Positions 12,243 to 25,415 of a stretch of 64,000 bases of DNA are shown in pieces. The DNA comes from Liriodendron chinense (Eukaryota; Streptophyta; Magnoliopsida; Magnoliales; Magnoliaceae). The DNA is taken from NCBI GenBank assembly GCA_003013855.2, contig ML058433.1, positions 7,625,966 to 7,689,965 of the forward strand, in the 5' to 3' direction. The notes under the pieces were generated by a model. That model saw nothing but the letters and a program-made list of their open reading frames with translations. It was not told the origin of the DNA and searched no databases. Each line of letters starts with the position of its first letter. Within the stretch, counting starts at the first letter, position 1. The position numbers and the translations under genes are program-made.

Positions 12243-13930
12243 GGAGTGTCTTCCAGTAGGTCACCCGTCCTAAACTGAGATGGTCAATGGCATTGGTTGC
12301 ACTAAGAAACCATGGATTGTCTTCCAGCAGGTCACCGGTCCCAAACTGAGACGGTCAATGGCACTGGTTGCACTAAAAAACCATGGAGTGTCTTCCAGCA
12401 GGTCACCCGTCCCAAACTGATACAGTCAAGGCACTTCTTGTACTAAGAAACCATGGACTATCTTCCAGCAGGTCACCTGTCCCAAACTGAGACGGTCAAT
12501 GGCACTGGTTGCACTAAGAACCATGGAGTGTCTTCCAGCAGGTCACCCGTCCCAAACTGAGACGGTCAATGGCACTGGTTGCACTAAAAAACCATGGAGT
12601 GTCTTCCAGCAGGTCACCCGTCCCAAACTGATACAGTCAAGGCACTTCTTGTACTAAGAAACCATGGAGTGTCTTCCAGCAGGTCACCCGTCCCAAACTG
12701 AGACTGTTAATGGCACTGGTTGCACTAAGAACCATGGAGTGTCTTCCAGCAAGTCACCCGTCCTAAACTGAGATGATCAATGACATTAGTTGCACTAAGA
12801 AACTATGGAGTGTCTTCCAACAGGTCACCCGTCCCAAACTGAGACGGTCTATGGCACTGGTTGCACTAAGAAACCATGGAGTGTCTTCCAGTAGGTCACC
12901 CATCTTAAACTGAGATGGTCAATGGCATTGATTGCGCTAAGAAACCATGGAGTGTCCTCTAGCAGGCCACCCGTCCTAAACTGATGCGGTCAATGGCATG
13001 GGTTACACTAAGAAACCATGGAGTGTCTTCCAGCAGGTCACTCGTCTCAAACTGAGATGGTCAATGGCACTAGATGCACTAAGAAACCATGGAGTGTCTT
13101 CCAGCAGGTCACCGGTCCTAAATTGAAACGGTCAATAGCACTGTTTGCACTAAGAAACCATGGAGTGTTTTCCAACAAGTCACCCGTCTCAAACTGAGAC
13201 GGTCTATGGTACTGGTTATGCTAAGTAACCATAGAGTGTCTTCCAGTAGGTCACCCGTCCCTAACTAAGACAGTCAATGGCACTGGTTGCACTAAGAAAT
13301 CATTGAGTGTCTTCTAACAGGTCACTTATCCTAAACTGAGACGGTCAATGGCATTGGTTGCACTAAAAAACCATTGAGAGTCTTCTAGCAGGTCACCCAT
13401 CCCAAACTGAGACAGTCAATGGTACTAGTTGCACAATGAAACCATGGAGTGTCTTCTAGCAGATCACCCATCCCAAACTGAGACGGTCAATGGCACTGGT
13501 TGCACTAAGAAACTATAGAGTGTCTTCCAGCAGGTCACCCATCCCAAACTGAGATAGTCTATGGCACTGGTTACACTAAGAAACCATGGAGTGTCTTCCA
13601 GCAGGTCACCGTCCCAAACTGATACAGTCAATGGCACTTGTTGCACTAAGAAACCATGGAGTGTCTTCCAGCAGGTCACCCGTTCCAAACTGAGATGGTC
13701 AATGGCACTGGTTGCACTAAGAACCATGGAGTGTCTTCTAGTAGGTCACCCGTCCCAAATTGAGATGATCAATGACATTGGTTGCACTAAGAAACCATGC
13801 AGTGTCTTCCAGCAGGTCACCCGTCCCAAACTGAGACAGTCTATGGCACTAGTTACACTAAGAAACCATGGAGCGTCTTCCAGTAGGTCACCCGTCTCAA
13901 ACTGAGACGGTGTACGGCACTTGTTACACT
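12243..13930 (+). repeat. 71-bp satellite, long array in the 3' LTR
   Basis: Roughly 24 units of the same repeat as at 944-1372. A variant unit with GATACAGTCAAGGCACTTCTTGT recurs at about 12420 and 12610, which shows that blocks of several units were copied together. Long open frames that cross it are only read-through of the repeat. Confidence 0.95.
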
Positions 13931-14599
13931 AAATGGAAACTGTGAAGTGTATTCCTGAAAGTCATTCTGTCCATAGAGACGGCCGATGAAACTATGATAC
14001 ATGACTCAGTTAAAATCCTGGTTGCTACTCAGCTAAGAACACCCAAAGAGCATGGAACCAACATCTAACTGGTCTTAGCAATGGCTCGGTCCATAAGAAA
14101 TCCTCAACTTGGTCTTTTCGATTATGAATTCAAAACTATAACCCCTTATGATTTAAATTACTTACTCGATCTATCTGGGCTTCATCCCTAATATTCTACT
14201 ATTGTAAAAATACAATTCATAGTAGAATCTTGTCGCTTTGTGCCATGGTTTTCTCCCGCAAGGGTTTCCATGAAAAAATCTTTGTGTTGTCTATGTTGTG
14301 CTTTATTTACATTCATGCTCTTTTAATACTTTATTTAACTTATTTATGATGCATGCATGCATTTACTTTTACCTTTTAATCAAGGGTGATCATCCATTGA
14401 TGTAATTAAGGGTTCGTGACTAGCTCATAGCCCGGAATGTAAAAGATCTTAGAATCTCTGGAATGAAATTCACCTTGCGGTGCTTTCTCATGTATACTTT
14501 GTGATTGCTTGTGATTGTCTATGAATACTTCTATACTTAGAACTCCAGAATAACGAAACACAGTAAAACTGCCAAATGAGCATTTTTCTAGTTTTAACA

Positions 14600-15213
14600 C
14601 CTACAAACAAAAAAAATAAGCATAAGTCCTTAACTTTAACAACTTAAACTATGCAATTCTGTTATGAATTGGGGTTCAGATATGTACAATTCATGGCTCA
14701 ACAGTTCATGCAAGTACTCTAAACTTTTATGTTGGATTTTTCAAGTTCTAGTTTGAGTAAAGTTGATATTTTTAGACAATTCTGAGAGCTTGTGTGCCAA
14801 GTACATGAGTTACTTAAGAGTTTCTGAAATTGATCATTATGGTTTTATGATAATTGAGTTGTGGAAACCCTTGATCATACTTATTCAAAGGATATGGGTG
14901 ATGCTTCATATTTTCACAAGTTCAAGTCCTCCAATTGGATAGAGATAGGACTTCGATTCGAATTGAGTATTATACTTGGTGAATGGATTAAAATTATAAT
15001 TACGACAAGTGGATCTTTAACGCTCTTGTTGCTTTTAATATTTAGATTTTTCCAATTTAAATTCTTGTTTATGCTTTATTCTTAATATAGAAGAATCCTA
15101 GTCTAATTGTTAGAACAATTAGAATTGGGTTAGTTACTTAATCCCTGAGGACGATCTCAATCTCAAGATCGATTATTATTACATCGCAGCCTCACACTTG
15201 GGGCTGACGAACA
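14600..15213. repeat. Two opposed Athila-type LTR remnants
   Basis: At 14649-14703 the plus strand reads the minus-oriented LTR end (ATGAATTGGGGTTCAGATAT...GGCTCAACA). From about 14930 it reads the plus-oriented LTR tail (CCAATTGGATAGAGATAGGA... to CGCAGCCTCACACTTGGGG...GAACA at 15213). Both are diverged from the intact Athila LTRs, so they are old. Exact borders are uncertain. Confidence 0.55.
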
Positions 15214-16088
15214 GGTGGCCATATGTGTTATCTAGATTATATTTAAAAGAAAATAAGATTCTACTCCGAGTTGAGTTTGGAATAGACAACACAAAGGTGA
15301 AACAAATAGAAAAAATGGAGTGTCCATTGTTTCCAACCAATAATTTGGTTTCAAGATTGTTGGATATATATGTTAAAAGCAACAGTAAAATAAAAAGAAA
15401 ATTTTAAATAGAAATGAAAGAAGACTTATGTGTTTGATGAATTGAGTCGAGGCGTGATGAGTCACTTGGCTTGAAACTAAATTTGTCCTCCTTGGACCGC
15501 TTTCCAAATGCAACCGGATTCATGGATAGTTGGCCTCCAGGAGACAATAACTATCACCCTGTCTCGACTATGCACTCATTGTACAGGGCTTGAACCAACA
15601 AGTATACCTTAAACTTAAAGTGTGGTGACTGAACGAGTCAGCGAAGAAAGAAATAAAGAGTGATATCTAGAGGTTTTACAAACTTGAGAGAGAAATGATT
15701 TTTTCAATAATTTAAAATAGATTTATCACGTCTTATTTATAGAGTTTAATCAAGGGATTAATGCACTATTTTGAATTGGGTTAGGTCCATTGGGTTTAAA
15801 CCTAACAGTTCCGACCACCCGAACAGACAGATCTCTGGACGTTTGAAAACCAAAACCGGTTTGGCATGAGTACACTCAGAGTGTTCTATGGAGCAAAAGA
15901 TATGCAAGTATACTTCTTAGGAGACCCTGACTCGGCACCGGCACGCACGTGCGTGCGTGTGGTATTTGGAGTCAAGTGGCATAGCCCCCCATAAACCACA
16001 AAATTTACTTGCCCCCTGAGGGCCCTAGCCCTTAAGCAAACACACTACTTATATACCTGCTTTTTTCCTTGTTCCTTTTCAATGTGGG
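15214..16088. other. No gene recognised; unclassified repeat-like DNA
   Basis: AT-rich, with a short 16-bp perfect palindrome GCACGCACGTGCGTGC at 15941-15956 that contains a CACGTG G-box core. I see no coding signal or LTR border that I can defend. Confidence 0.5.
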
Positions 16089-18660
16089 TGTTAAAACTAA
16101 AAACTGTGTAAGGCAGTTTTCTTATATTTCCTTATTCTGGGGGGTTTCTGAGTATAGAGACATTAATAGACAATCACAAGCATTCACAGAGTATACGCAA
16201 GAAGAGATATCGCAAGGCGAATTTTATTCCAGAGATTCTGAGATCTTTTACATTTCAAGCTGTGATACTGGACACGAGCCCTTAATTACATCAATGGCTG
16301 ATCACCCTTGATTAAAAGGCAAAAGACTAACCCACCAGGGATTATGGTCTTGAGTTCATGGTCGTAGAGACCTTTTTATTTTCTTATTATGGACTAAGCC
16401 ATGCTTTTAGGCAAGTCGGATGCCTATGTCCCATTTTCTTTCAAGTTATCCGGGTTGAAGGACTGTCAGAATTTTTAATCGAGTATTGCATCGCAGGGCC
16501 CTCTTTCGATATTTTTATGATAAGTGACCATTGGAGTACACGGACTACGATTGTTGGTTGGCATGACACGAAGCCCTCTTCCCATATTTTTATGACGAGT
16601 GACCTAGAGAAGGTGCGACCCAAAGCTCTCTTTCCATATTTTTATGATGGGTGACCTCGAGATGGTACAACTCAAAGCCCTCTTCCCATATTTTTATGAT
16701 GGGTAACTATGAGAAGACGCATCGCAACTGCCTAATCAGCTCAACCAGCAGATCCTGTTATGGATGGGTAGTACATCGACTAAATTTACAATGGCAATCC
16801 ATAGAAGGACATTTTGAATGTTGTTGAACTCTTTGATTTCGGTTTCTCGTGGTAAGTATAATCCCTTAGGTTTAGCCTTAGACCTTGATCTAGGATGAAG
16901 TAAGATTTGTGCAATATATGAATAAATACAAAGTAAACATGTTTGATCTTGGAGCCCAGCAACTCATCTTCAGGAACATTCCTTCCTTCGCACACCTTTC
17001 GATTGTCGATACGAGATCGAATAAGTTATATCGAGCCGGGCTCCTTCGAGGATTCAAGTTTAGTAGGCTAGATCACACATTTCGGGGCCTGAAAATGGCT
17101 AAGTATCGGGACTAATGTACACCCTTTTATGCCGATAACTGATAAACGGTGGGGATTGGTATCTCATAAGTGCTTATTTAGGTGCCTTATAGTATGAGGA
17201 TGTTACATTTGCTTTGGCGTCAGTGAGATCGCGCTTAATTCTACTTGGCGTCAGTCAATCTTCGAGCCAACAGGGCACTTCCCAAGGCTGAAAATGACTA
17301 AGTACTGAGCATGTTTATCGCTTAATTAGGGTATTTACTGATTAAGATGGCAATTAATGTCGATGCTATGCATTATTACGTTGCTTCGGACTATGGAGAA
17401 ACTAAGTCTCTCTCTTAGCGTTAGTCAAATTCCGCTTGGTTTTAGTCACTTTATGCTTTTGCAAAGGGGTTTTCGGGTTGTAAAATTGACTAAGTGTTGG
17501 TCATTTTTTATTAAATCATGGATTATGGGCGTTTAACTTTGACCATTGGGAAATCTAGTCCTGGGGATGGATAGAACTCATTGGTGTGTGTCCAGGAGGG
17601 ATAGTACGGTGGAGAAGCAGGTCACATCCAAAGAGAGCCATGCCACGGATGTCCCAGGCCAAGTGTGAACGTCCATGCGCATGTACTAGACTGGTGGGCA
17701 CATGTGGCCTTTTCCCCTGACACATGTGGAGTAAGATGCGAAAGAGAGAGGAAATGCTTCTTTTCCGGTCACATGTGCACATGCGCCTGGCATTATTTCA
17801 TGGGCGCATGTCACTTTGTGACTTAGGAGATTTTTCCTCTGGTGTAATTTCAGTGGGTGCATGTCCCTCTGTGAAGTGGGAAAACTTCACTAAGCCATTT
17901 TCTGGGTTCTTCAGGCTCCAAGGAGGTGGGCACATGTCCCTCTGTAAAGTGGGAAAACTCCACTACTTAGCCATTTTTTTTACTTCTCTGGGCTCCAAAG
18001 AGGTGGGCACATGTCTCTCTTGCAACAGTGGGAATTCCCACTACTTAACCATTTTTCAAAGTTTTCTTCCTCTCTCTCTGCATTTAAACTCTGGCGAGGA
18101 AAATCCCTTTCCGGCAAGGGATTCTAGCAAGGAAATTCCTTTCCAATGAGGGGTTCCGGCAAGGAAAAATGGAGCGGGCGCATGTTACCTCTTGCGTTGC
18201 TCTAATGTCGTCTGCAAATTATGTGTGTTATGGTCATCATGTCTACTTACTATTTATAGTAGGCTAATAGGGTTCGGGTCCAAGAAACAGAAGATGGTGA
18301 GCGCATGTGTTTCTGGAAGATTTCCCTGGCAAATGTTCCGAGCAGATGTGGCTGGTGCATGTATTCCCCTGTTGTGGGCGCATGTGGCAAAACTTGCATT
18401 TTGTAAGTTTTTTCGGACAAAACTCCGGGAGGAAATGTCTTAGGCGAATGTGCTTATGTGGTTAGTGCATGACCCTCTGTAAAGTAGGAAATTTCCATTG
18501 CTTTGAATATTTCTGGGTTTTGCACTCTGCAAGAGAGAAACAGCCTCCAGACTTAGAATATTTCAAGATTTTTAGGCTCCGACAAGCAACCCCTCCAAGG
18601 ATAGGTACCCTTTCGAAGACCGAAGTCATTGACGTCAAGCCACTTTTAAGCTCTTATTGA
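16089..18660 (-). mobile_element. Inverted, old LTR related to element 1 (solo or 3' LTR)
   Basis: Starting at TGTTAAAACT on the plus strand, the reverse complement aligns with the element 1 LTR: the U5 block around 16190-16310 matches 14380-14480, the CAGGGCACTTCCCAAGGCTGAAAATG block near 17270 matches 9985-10020, and the block near 18540-18640 matches 8760-8830. There is no tRNA-Arg primer site beside 16089, so it is not a 5' LTR. Divergence is much greater than between the two LTRs of element 1. The far end is uncertain. Confidence 0.7.
16490..16725 (-). repeat. Short tandem array of about 65 bp, in the LTR slot of the 71-bp satellite
   Basis: Four imperfect units each carry CCC(A/T)TATTTTTATGA and (T)GGGTGACCT. 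They occupy the position that the 71-bp satellite holds in element 1. Both share a GGTCAC(C/T)CGTC core on the LTR sense strand, so they may be diverged forms of one repeat. Confidence 0.6.
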
Positions 18661-19387
18661 CCTATCAAATGAATGAGATAGGGTGTGGAGGATCCGATGT
18701 TGCAAATTTTGATAGTTGCTTCCTAATTTGGACCCTCTAGGTCGACTCTTAGTATAGGAACTTCGCTCCTGGAAGCACGCACATGAAAATATGCATCGCC
18801 TGGCTTTCGAACTTAGTACACGGGAGTTTTTGGGCATTCCGAATCATTTGGTGGAAATACACATGTCCAGATCAGCTCCGAAATAGCATTCGTAGGTTTT
18901 GAACCCTTCCGGTCAGCTCTAAACAGGGGCAGAACGCACTTCGGGGTGCGCAGATGGAAATATGCATCGCACTGCATTCAAATTCAGGTGTTAAGGGTTT
19001 TCAGGCATTCCGAATCATTTGGTGGTAATACGCATGTCTAGATCTACTCCAAAATAACATTCGCAGGTTTTGGTCATGATTGCGCAGGTCGCCTAAAGTT
19101 AGAGCTGCGCTGGCATCCGATCGCATTTTTCAGGTGTTTTTCAGGTCTGGAATTAATTTGGATCGTTATAGATGAACCGCCACATGTTTTACCATGGGTG
19201 TGAATTTGAGCCCCAATAGTGGGACAAAGGAGTTACTCAAAACTTCAAAACCAAACATGTTGAGGCAAACGACTTTTGAAGAAAAATTTGAAACAAATAT
19301 TAAAAAAACCCTTTTAAATACAACGCCCACAACATCGTCGACGTGCTAGAAGAAAGAAGGAAAGAGAGGAAGAAAGAAGAAGAAAAG
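18661..19387. other. Non-coding stretch with a ~125-bp direct repeat
   Basis: Two copies (about 18776-18900 and 18946-19072) share ATATGCATCGC, GGCATTCCGAATCATTTGGTGG and CATTCG(T/C)AGGTTTT. It could be the outer part of the LTR to its left. No gene seen. Confidence 0.5.
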
Positions 19388-21510
19388 TGTTCGCTTCCCC
19401 AAGTGTAGGGTTGCGATGTAGTAATAAACTCGGTAAGACCAAGGTCGATCCACGGGGAAGGAAGTAAACAATTCAAATTATCCTAATAACTAGAATCTTA
19501 AGAGGTTTGTGAAATTGGTTTTGAACATAAAATAGAAAATCTGATAATGAAAAGATAACTAGAGCATCAAGGATCCACTTATAGCTCTCCTTAGATGCAT
19601 AATTCGCTATGGTTTCTCACTTTCTCAACTAGAATCGATATTAAGATCTATCTAGTCGGATGATAAAGCTGTTAAACCAAACAATCTATCATATGTAAGT
19701 TCAATGCATAGGATTCACTCAATGTAGGCTGAGCTGAGCATGCTCAATTGCATAGGTCATTCCCCATTCCAAAAGGTTCAGTTCACAATCATAACCATCC
19801 TCAAGTCCTGTCACAAGACAAGGCTAGATCATGATTTGAACTTGATTCAAATCACATGCACAATCCATACATATTACAGAAATTTAGAAAAGTACAACTT
19901 TGGTAGGAAGTCCCCACATGAAGATCATAGTACTAGAGCGCACTCCAATTCCTCGGATCATACAGGTCTAGACTGATGCAAACCAATTAAGAATTTAAGT
20001 AATTCTCCCAAACATCCATGAGTCATCATAAGACTAAGAAAAACTACTTAAAACTTGTATAAACTTCAAACCATAGTTCATAATCATGAAAACCAATCTT
20101 AAAACCAATAAAACGAATTAAACAATCTAAGAAAACTATAAGGTTCACCTCTTAGCTCTAGCTAAGAGATTAGCTAATGAAAAACATATTAAAAATAAAA
20201 CTAGAACTAAGAAAAGGAAGAAAAACTAGCTGGAGGAGGCTAGGAAGCCTCCTATGACTTGAACTCCTTGCTCCCCACGTCCTTGGTTTTCTTGGAATAG
20301 AAGAGAGCACCTCCTTTTATAGTGCAGCAATAGTACAGCAACATAGTAGAATTTGTTTCGCTTGGTACGGCTTAACCAATGGTTGGATTGCCTTCAAAAT
20401 TGATTTATAGCTTCCTTGTAATGTGATCTTCCTCATAGATGATTTAGATTTCCAAGATTATCCTCTGAATGGGCCCACCAATCACATCACCGACCGCCTC
20501 TCAAAATCGCGCACTTCGGGTACCTTCAGAACCAGTCATCTTGCTTTCAACACTCTGAAGTGTACAGAGGTCGGATTGATCTCAAATTTTGAACACTAGT
20601 AGAAAACATCCTCCTCTACATGATAGATGGATTAGATTGTCCAAAAAAAAATCCTAGAATGTGGTCTGAAAATTAGAACACTTAGGGCTTTTATAAACTC
20701 TGCGCAGTTGGATCTTTCTGGATGGTCCATCTTTCTTCAACCGGTACGATCAAACCACACATCCTTTTGATCTGAAACTTTGTGGTTATTCATATATGGA
20801 TGTGGTCTAAAAGATGGTCAAAGTAGAGTCTTCATATCATCAATGATGGGCCACCTGGACCGGCCCAGAGTGGAACAGCGAAATCTGAAACTTTCTGGAC
20901 AGTTCGTATTGTTTTGGCCACCACGATCAATCCGTAGCTCCGATCGACACGAAACCACTTGGGTTAGTTCGGCGTCGAGCTCGTCTTCGAGATGGATGTG
21001 TTGGATTTCCAAATATCATTAATATGGGTCCAAAAAACTGGTCTGAAAAATCAGAAACGGGAATGGCCTGCTGTCTGCAATCTGCAACTCAGAATTTTCA
21101 TGGCCGACTGGTCAAGACCGGTCGGACAGGGCTGGCCGACCGGTCAAGACCGGTCGGGGCCTGTTCCAGCAGCTTCTGTAGAGGGTAGTAGTGTTGGCCG
21201 ACCGGTCTTGACCGGTCGGGGCCTGTTTGGCCGACCGGTCTTGACCGGTTGGACCCCATTTTCTGCTTTATTTCTTCTTTCTTTTCTTTCCTTCTTTCTT
21301 CCTCATCCTCCTCTCTTTCTTCATCATTCTTTGGTCCACCTTGGGCCTTCATCAAAGGCTCCTAAATGTGCCCTTTTGGTCATCAATTGGGCAAAACAAC
21401 TCTCATTCCTACAACCACAAAACATGTATTTGATTAGTCTTTAAATCATGAAAATCTTGCATAATGAGTGATGAATTGGGGTTAGAATATGCACAATTAA
21501 GAGCTCAACA
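19388..21510 (-). mobile_element. Solo LTR C, Athila type, TSD AAAAG
   Basis: The plus strand runs from TGTTCGCTTCCCCAAGTG to ...TTAAGAGCTCAACA. Perfect AAAAG duplications flank it (19383-19387, 21511-21515). No internal region. The GACCGGTC cluster is at 21102-21253. Confidence 0.95.
21102..21253 (-). repeat. GACCGGTC inverted-motif cluster in LTR C
   Basis: Four face-to-face pairs, mostly CCGACCGGTC facing GACCGGTCGG with TT or AA between, separated by 25-40 bp. Confidence 0.9.
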
Positions 21511-21515
21511 AAAAG

Positions 21516-22025
21516 GAGGGAGATCATTAGCTCCATCGCATGACCTGCAGTGTCACTGGGTTACCTAAAGCAAGAAGAAAGGGAGAGAGGAAGAAAAGAA
21601 GGCTTCACCACCGCGTGTAGCCTTGGATAACACGCAAGTGGATGTTTACCAATCCCTCCCCTTTCATAGATATAACCAGCCAATCTACACGTTGGAACAT
21701 GTGCCAAAATGATCGACCTGATGAGAGAATCAAAGCCATCCATAACATTTGCTCCACCATGTAGATGCACTAACCTAAAAGTCCAGCAACACTCATCAGG
21801 TGTAACACACTGTAGGAAACAGGTGGACGAAGAAAAGAACTTGTTATAGTCATCCGTTCCTTTAACAAATCATGACCTACCTGATCAACAGACCAACCAT
21901 AGTGAATGGGTAGCTCAGATGTACAAGTATATACCATATGGTCTTGGGAGATTTGGGCCATACCAAAACAAGAGAAACATCCATAGGGGAGGATTGGAAT
22001 ATAGTCCCAGAAATTTACACGTTTG
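21516..22025. other. No gene recognised; possibly low-copy DNA
   Basis: About 500 bp between solo LTR C and the next LTR end. No similarity to other parts of the window and no open frame with protein-like composition that I recognise. Confidence 0.4.
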
Positions 22026-22437
22026 TGAAATTACGCCTTTCGAATCAACACACTTGTAAAGGTGTATGCGTGCGAAAGCTTGAAGAGTAACTAAAATTAT
22101 GGCTAAATCCCAAGGGGGGGTGATTAGGACCTTTTGAAATTCTTTTCACCTACTTACATAATTTAACAAATTAAACTAAGTAAGCAAGAACACTTCGACT
22201 TCCAAGCCTAAGTGGGTCCAATCACAAGACTAGCATATGGTTTAAGCAATAAGCTACTTGATCTAAGAAAACATAAATTTTGTGTGGTTATACAAATCAA
22301 GCTCTTAATCTATGCAACCTAAGTAGACTATATGAGATTGGATTATATAAGCTCAAGTCTACTCTAATAAGTGAAAGTACACATTTTGTGTGGATGTGCC
22401 TATCTAATGCCTGTTAGTGCACTTATCTGTAACGACC
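22026..22437 (-). repeat. LTR end, inverted copy of 31930-32338
   Basis: TGAAATTACGCCTTT...CACTTGTAAAGG, AATTATGGCTAA, a run of 7 G, and AAGCCTAAGTGGGTCCAATC are each found as reverse complement at 31930-32338. The copy runs to the insertion point of the element at 22438. The outer ends TGAAATT/AATTTCA suggest an LTR terminus. Confidence 0.6.
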
Positions 22438-25415
22438 CGAGATTTTCGACTCTAGTGTATAACACGACGGTTGAATTCCCAAGTAACTTATGGAAAAATT
22501 AATTTGTCAAATAATGAAATATAGCATTTAAGCATAATGGCGGAAACAATTGTCACCTTATTCTATTAACTTAATACGTCATCATCAATGTTTAAATAAG
22601 GAAACCAACCAATATTCATACTAATTAATTAAAATATCAAATCATGTCTTCTCTGGAAGATTTATTACAATTCCATAAATGTATCAACTACTCAAAAGAA
22701 ACATTTAATAAATGAAAACATCAACTAAGTTTCTCCAACATCGTCATCCGCCATGTGATCGTACGAACCATCGAACTCTTCTCCTTGAAAATTGGGTTCA
22801 ATACCTGGATCTTCACCTGCATCATCTAAATTGTGTTTGGGATAGCGTTAAACGCTATCATAGTGGGGAATATTCCCTCCAAGACAATCAAGAATAATAA
22901 TAAACAAAACTTAGAGTAACGCAACACAAATGATAATTTTATTCAAAACAATCAAAGAAAAGCCTTATTAATACAATGCATGGAATGCATGCTCTGGCTA
23001 AAGTACCCTGGCTAGAATCACAATACATGAAGTGGGAGACTCCCTGTTACGACTTCACGCTAGCCACTAGTACCAAAGGTTCCTGGGACGCATAAGCTTA
23101 TAGTTTTGCCCGACCACGTGAGAAACAGGACGCTCATAGCCCAAATCTACACGTGACGGTGTACGGGAGAAGTAGGACGCTCTAGCCTATTCTCAATTCC
23201 GTACACCCACATGGAGCCAAATGAATGCATGACTTTAGTTTCACATTTATTTAAGTAATTTCACATCCAGCCGTATTAAAAGAACTTATTGGTCACTATA
23301 GGGAGTTGTAAACAACCCAGCATAGGCCAATAGCTCGGGAGTAGTGTTCATGGCACCAACCTCGGCTCATGAGAATTTATATACCATTAGTGTCCACTCA
23401 TTGTCCCGTTTTATGATTCTATCATGTTCCAAGAAGCTAATGTTGTATGTCATAGCCAAAGTCATTAAAACACTCATGTAATGTATATAGATCCAACCAA
23501 GTATCATGTATATATAAGGATCTCTTGGCAAATAATTATTGCATTCACTTAGTCAAGTCAAAACATATCTTTCCATCATGGACACCCCTCACGGGTTCCA
23601 TCTCTCTACATCATTTGATTTTACCAACTTAGGGACAAAGAGTGTACATTAATGAAATATCCACATAATGATCTTACACACATATTACATATAACATCAT
23701 AAAAGTCAATGTCGCTTGTAGAACATAAATCAAGAGAATTAATACATATTTTTCACAAAAATGACAAAAATACACATGCTTCTTAGTAAAAAATCCAAAC
23801 AAGAAATCACACAATTATAAAATGATAATTATTGCAAATCCTACGTTAATCTTCATGTTATATAGATTAAAAATTTAAAATAAAATAATGTCATATGTCA
23901 CAAAAGGAACTTAGGATAATCGCATCATTATTAATGAAAGGCTTGAAGGAAAATTCTCACCTTAAAGATCGATTGATTTGGAAGCCGTAGATGCTAAGAA
24001 TGTCGCTAGAAAAATAGAGACACTCAATCGAGAAACTCTCCCTCTCTCCCTGTTTTTCCCTTTCTCTCCCTCTCCCTGTTTTTCTCTTTCTCTCCCTCTC
24101 TCTTTCTCTCTTCTCTCTTTCTAAATTCTTGCATTAGGGCTCCCTTGCTAAGAGAAAGCTTTAATTAGGTTAGGAGGGTCGGATTCTAAGGTTAAAAGGT
24201 GCTACATGCGGCTGCCCATGCGCGACATGCGATAAGGTGCGTTTTAAAGTGAGATTTCAAGATGGATTTGGAAAGCATACATCAATGAATGGAAAGGAGT
24301 TTTTGGACGTGGACTATGATTGATAAGGACCACAAAATGGACGTGTTAAATTTTGAAATGGGGCCCACAGATGATTGAACGGTCGGCATGAAACAAATAG
24401 GAAAGAGAGAGAATGAAAATGAAAACTTTTGAACGGACAATTTATCTGATGATTGGACTCCTGGGATGGATTTGGAAGAGTCCAATTAGGCATGTGTGGT
24501 CCACAAAATGAAAGCACATACTCGTTCGGCTGGTCATTTGCGCGTTGAGAGAATTTGGAGGATGATTCTTCAAAGGAGTAGAAAGTTTTGTTTCCATGAG
24601 ATTTGATACGTTGGATAGCTAGGAAGGATTCTCAGGATCCTCTAGAAGGTTTTCTTGATTCTCATGCGAAAAGAAATTCTGGATTAGAAGATCATAAAAG
24701 CAAGGGTTAGATAGGAGATTCAGATATAGGCATATGCCTGATGGACGACAAAGAAACTTCATGAGCATAGGTTTGGGCGGCTCACGAGAAGTTTGGACGG
24801 TTTGGATTATTGAAACAAGGCCCACATGGTGAAGAGTGGAGAGGGCAGCGATGACAGTGGTGAGAAAGGAAAGTTCCCTTTTTTTTAGTCATGAGAGATG
24901 CACGATCAACGTGCGGTTGACCGCGTGGGTTTATGTGCACAAGATGCACACGGGCCACACTATGGTGTTTGTGGAAAATCCAACCAATCCATCAAGTTGG
25001 TAGAAGTATATTAGGGGTTGGCACAAAATATGGGATAGATCCGAGATCAGGTGGCCCACTTATAGACCGATTTCTGATTTGGCTATTTTCTAAGTTGATA
25101 CAAGTGCTGAAATTCGACATGTAGGTCTAAAACATGCCCAAAAGCTTCGCTGAAAACTAGCATACTTAAAAATGACAGTTTAACTTAAGTTATCCAATGG
25201 CATTTTTGTAATTATCATGAAAGTATAAATTTTGCAAAATCTAACCTTTCTACGTCGTTCATGGCATCAATCTAAGAAACTTTTGTAAAGGGTCTCCTAT
25301 CGGATCTCTTACGGATGTCCCGTTATTTGCAAATCAAAGGTAAATGTACGATAATTAATCAAGATAAAATTCTAAAATAATTTTAAATAAAATTTGAAAA
25401 ATCTAGGGTGTTACA
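22438..25415 (-). repeat. 3' LTR of element H (2978 bp)
   Basis: Plus-strand ends TGTAACGACC and GGGTGTTACA. It aligns over its whole length with 27314-30267, with small indels such as an extra ~40 bp near 23905-23950 and a longer CT-rich run near 24030-24125. Confidence 0.92.

Larger units (their letters stand above)
1..14599 (+). mobile_element. Element 1: non-autonomous, gag-only Tat-like LTR retrotransposon (5' end outside window)
   Basis: Two direct copies of one LTR family (end at 2037 and about 8741-14599) flank an internal region that starts with a tRNA-Arg primer site and holds only decayed gag sequence; I see no protease, reverse transcriptase or integrase. Both LTRs end in the same sequence (TTTTCTAGTTTTAACA) and share the 71-bp satellite. 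The tRNA-Arg site and the gag zinc-knuckle pattern (C-x2-YH-x7-T-x2-C) match the Tat branch of Ty3/gypsy. Two Athila-type solo LTRs have inserted later. An element without pol would need proteins from a relative to move. The target duplication cannot be checked because the 5' end is cut off. Confidence 0.75.
8741..14599 (+). repeat. 3' LTR of element 1 (interrupted by solo LTR B)
   Basis: It ends at 14599 in the same TTTTAACA as the 5' LTR. Removing solo LTR B leaves roughly 4.4 kb. In order it holds CATGCGC motifs, a TATA box (9166), a block homologous to window start (from about 9840), the 71-bp satellite (12243-13930) and a U5 end matching 1380-2037. The left edge is approximate because no polypurine tract is obvious and the 5' copy is truncated. 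Confidence 0.7.

Noticed and set aside
13464..13905. Open frames across the 71-bp satellite on both strands
   Set aside because: They exist because the repeat unit lacks stops in some frames; the peptide just repeats with the unit.
12243..13930. CRISPR-like regular array
   Set aside because: The whole 71-bp unit repeats without unique spacers, lies inside an LTR of a plant element, and has no cas genes nearby.
16084..19223. GTGGG target duplication around the inverted LTR
   Set aside because: GTGGG occurs at 16084-16088 and 19219-19223, but the putative LTR would then start TATTGG instead of TG, and one 5-bp match in ~500 bp of candidate borders is likely by chance.
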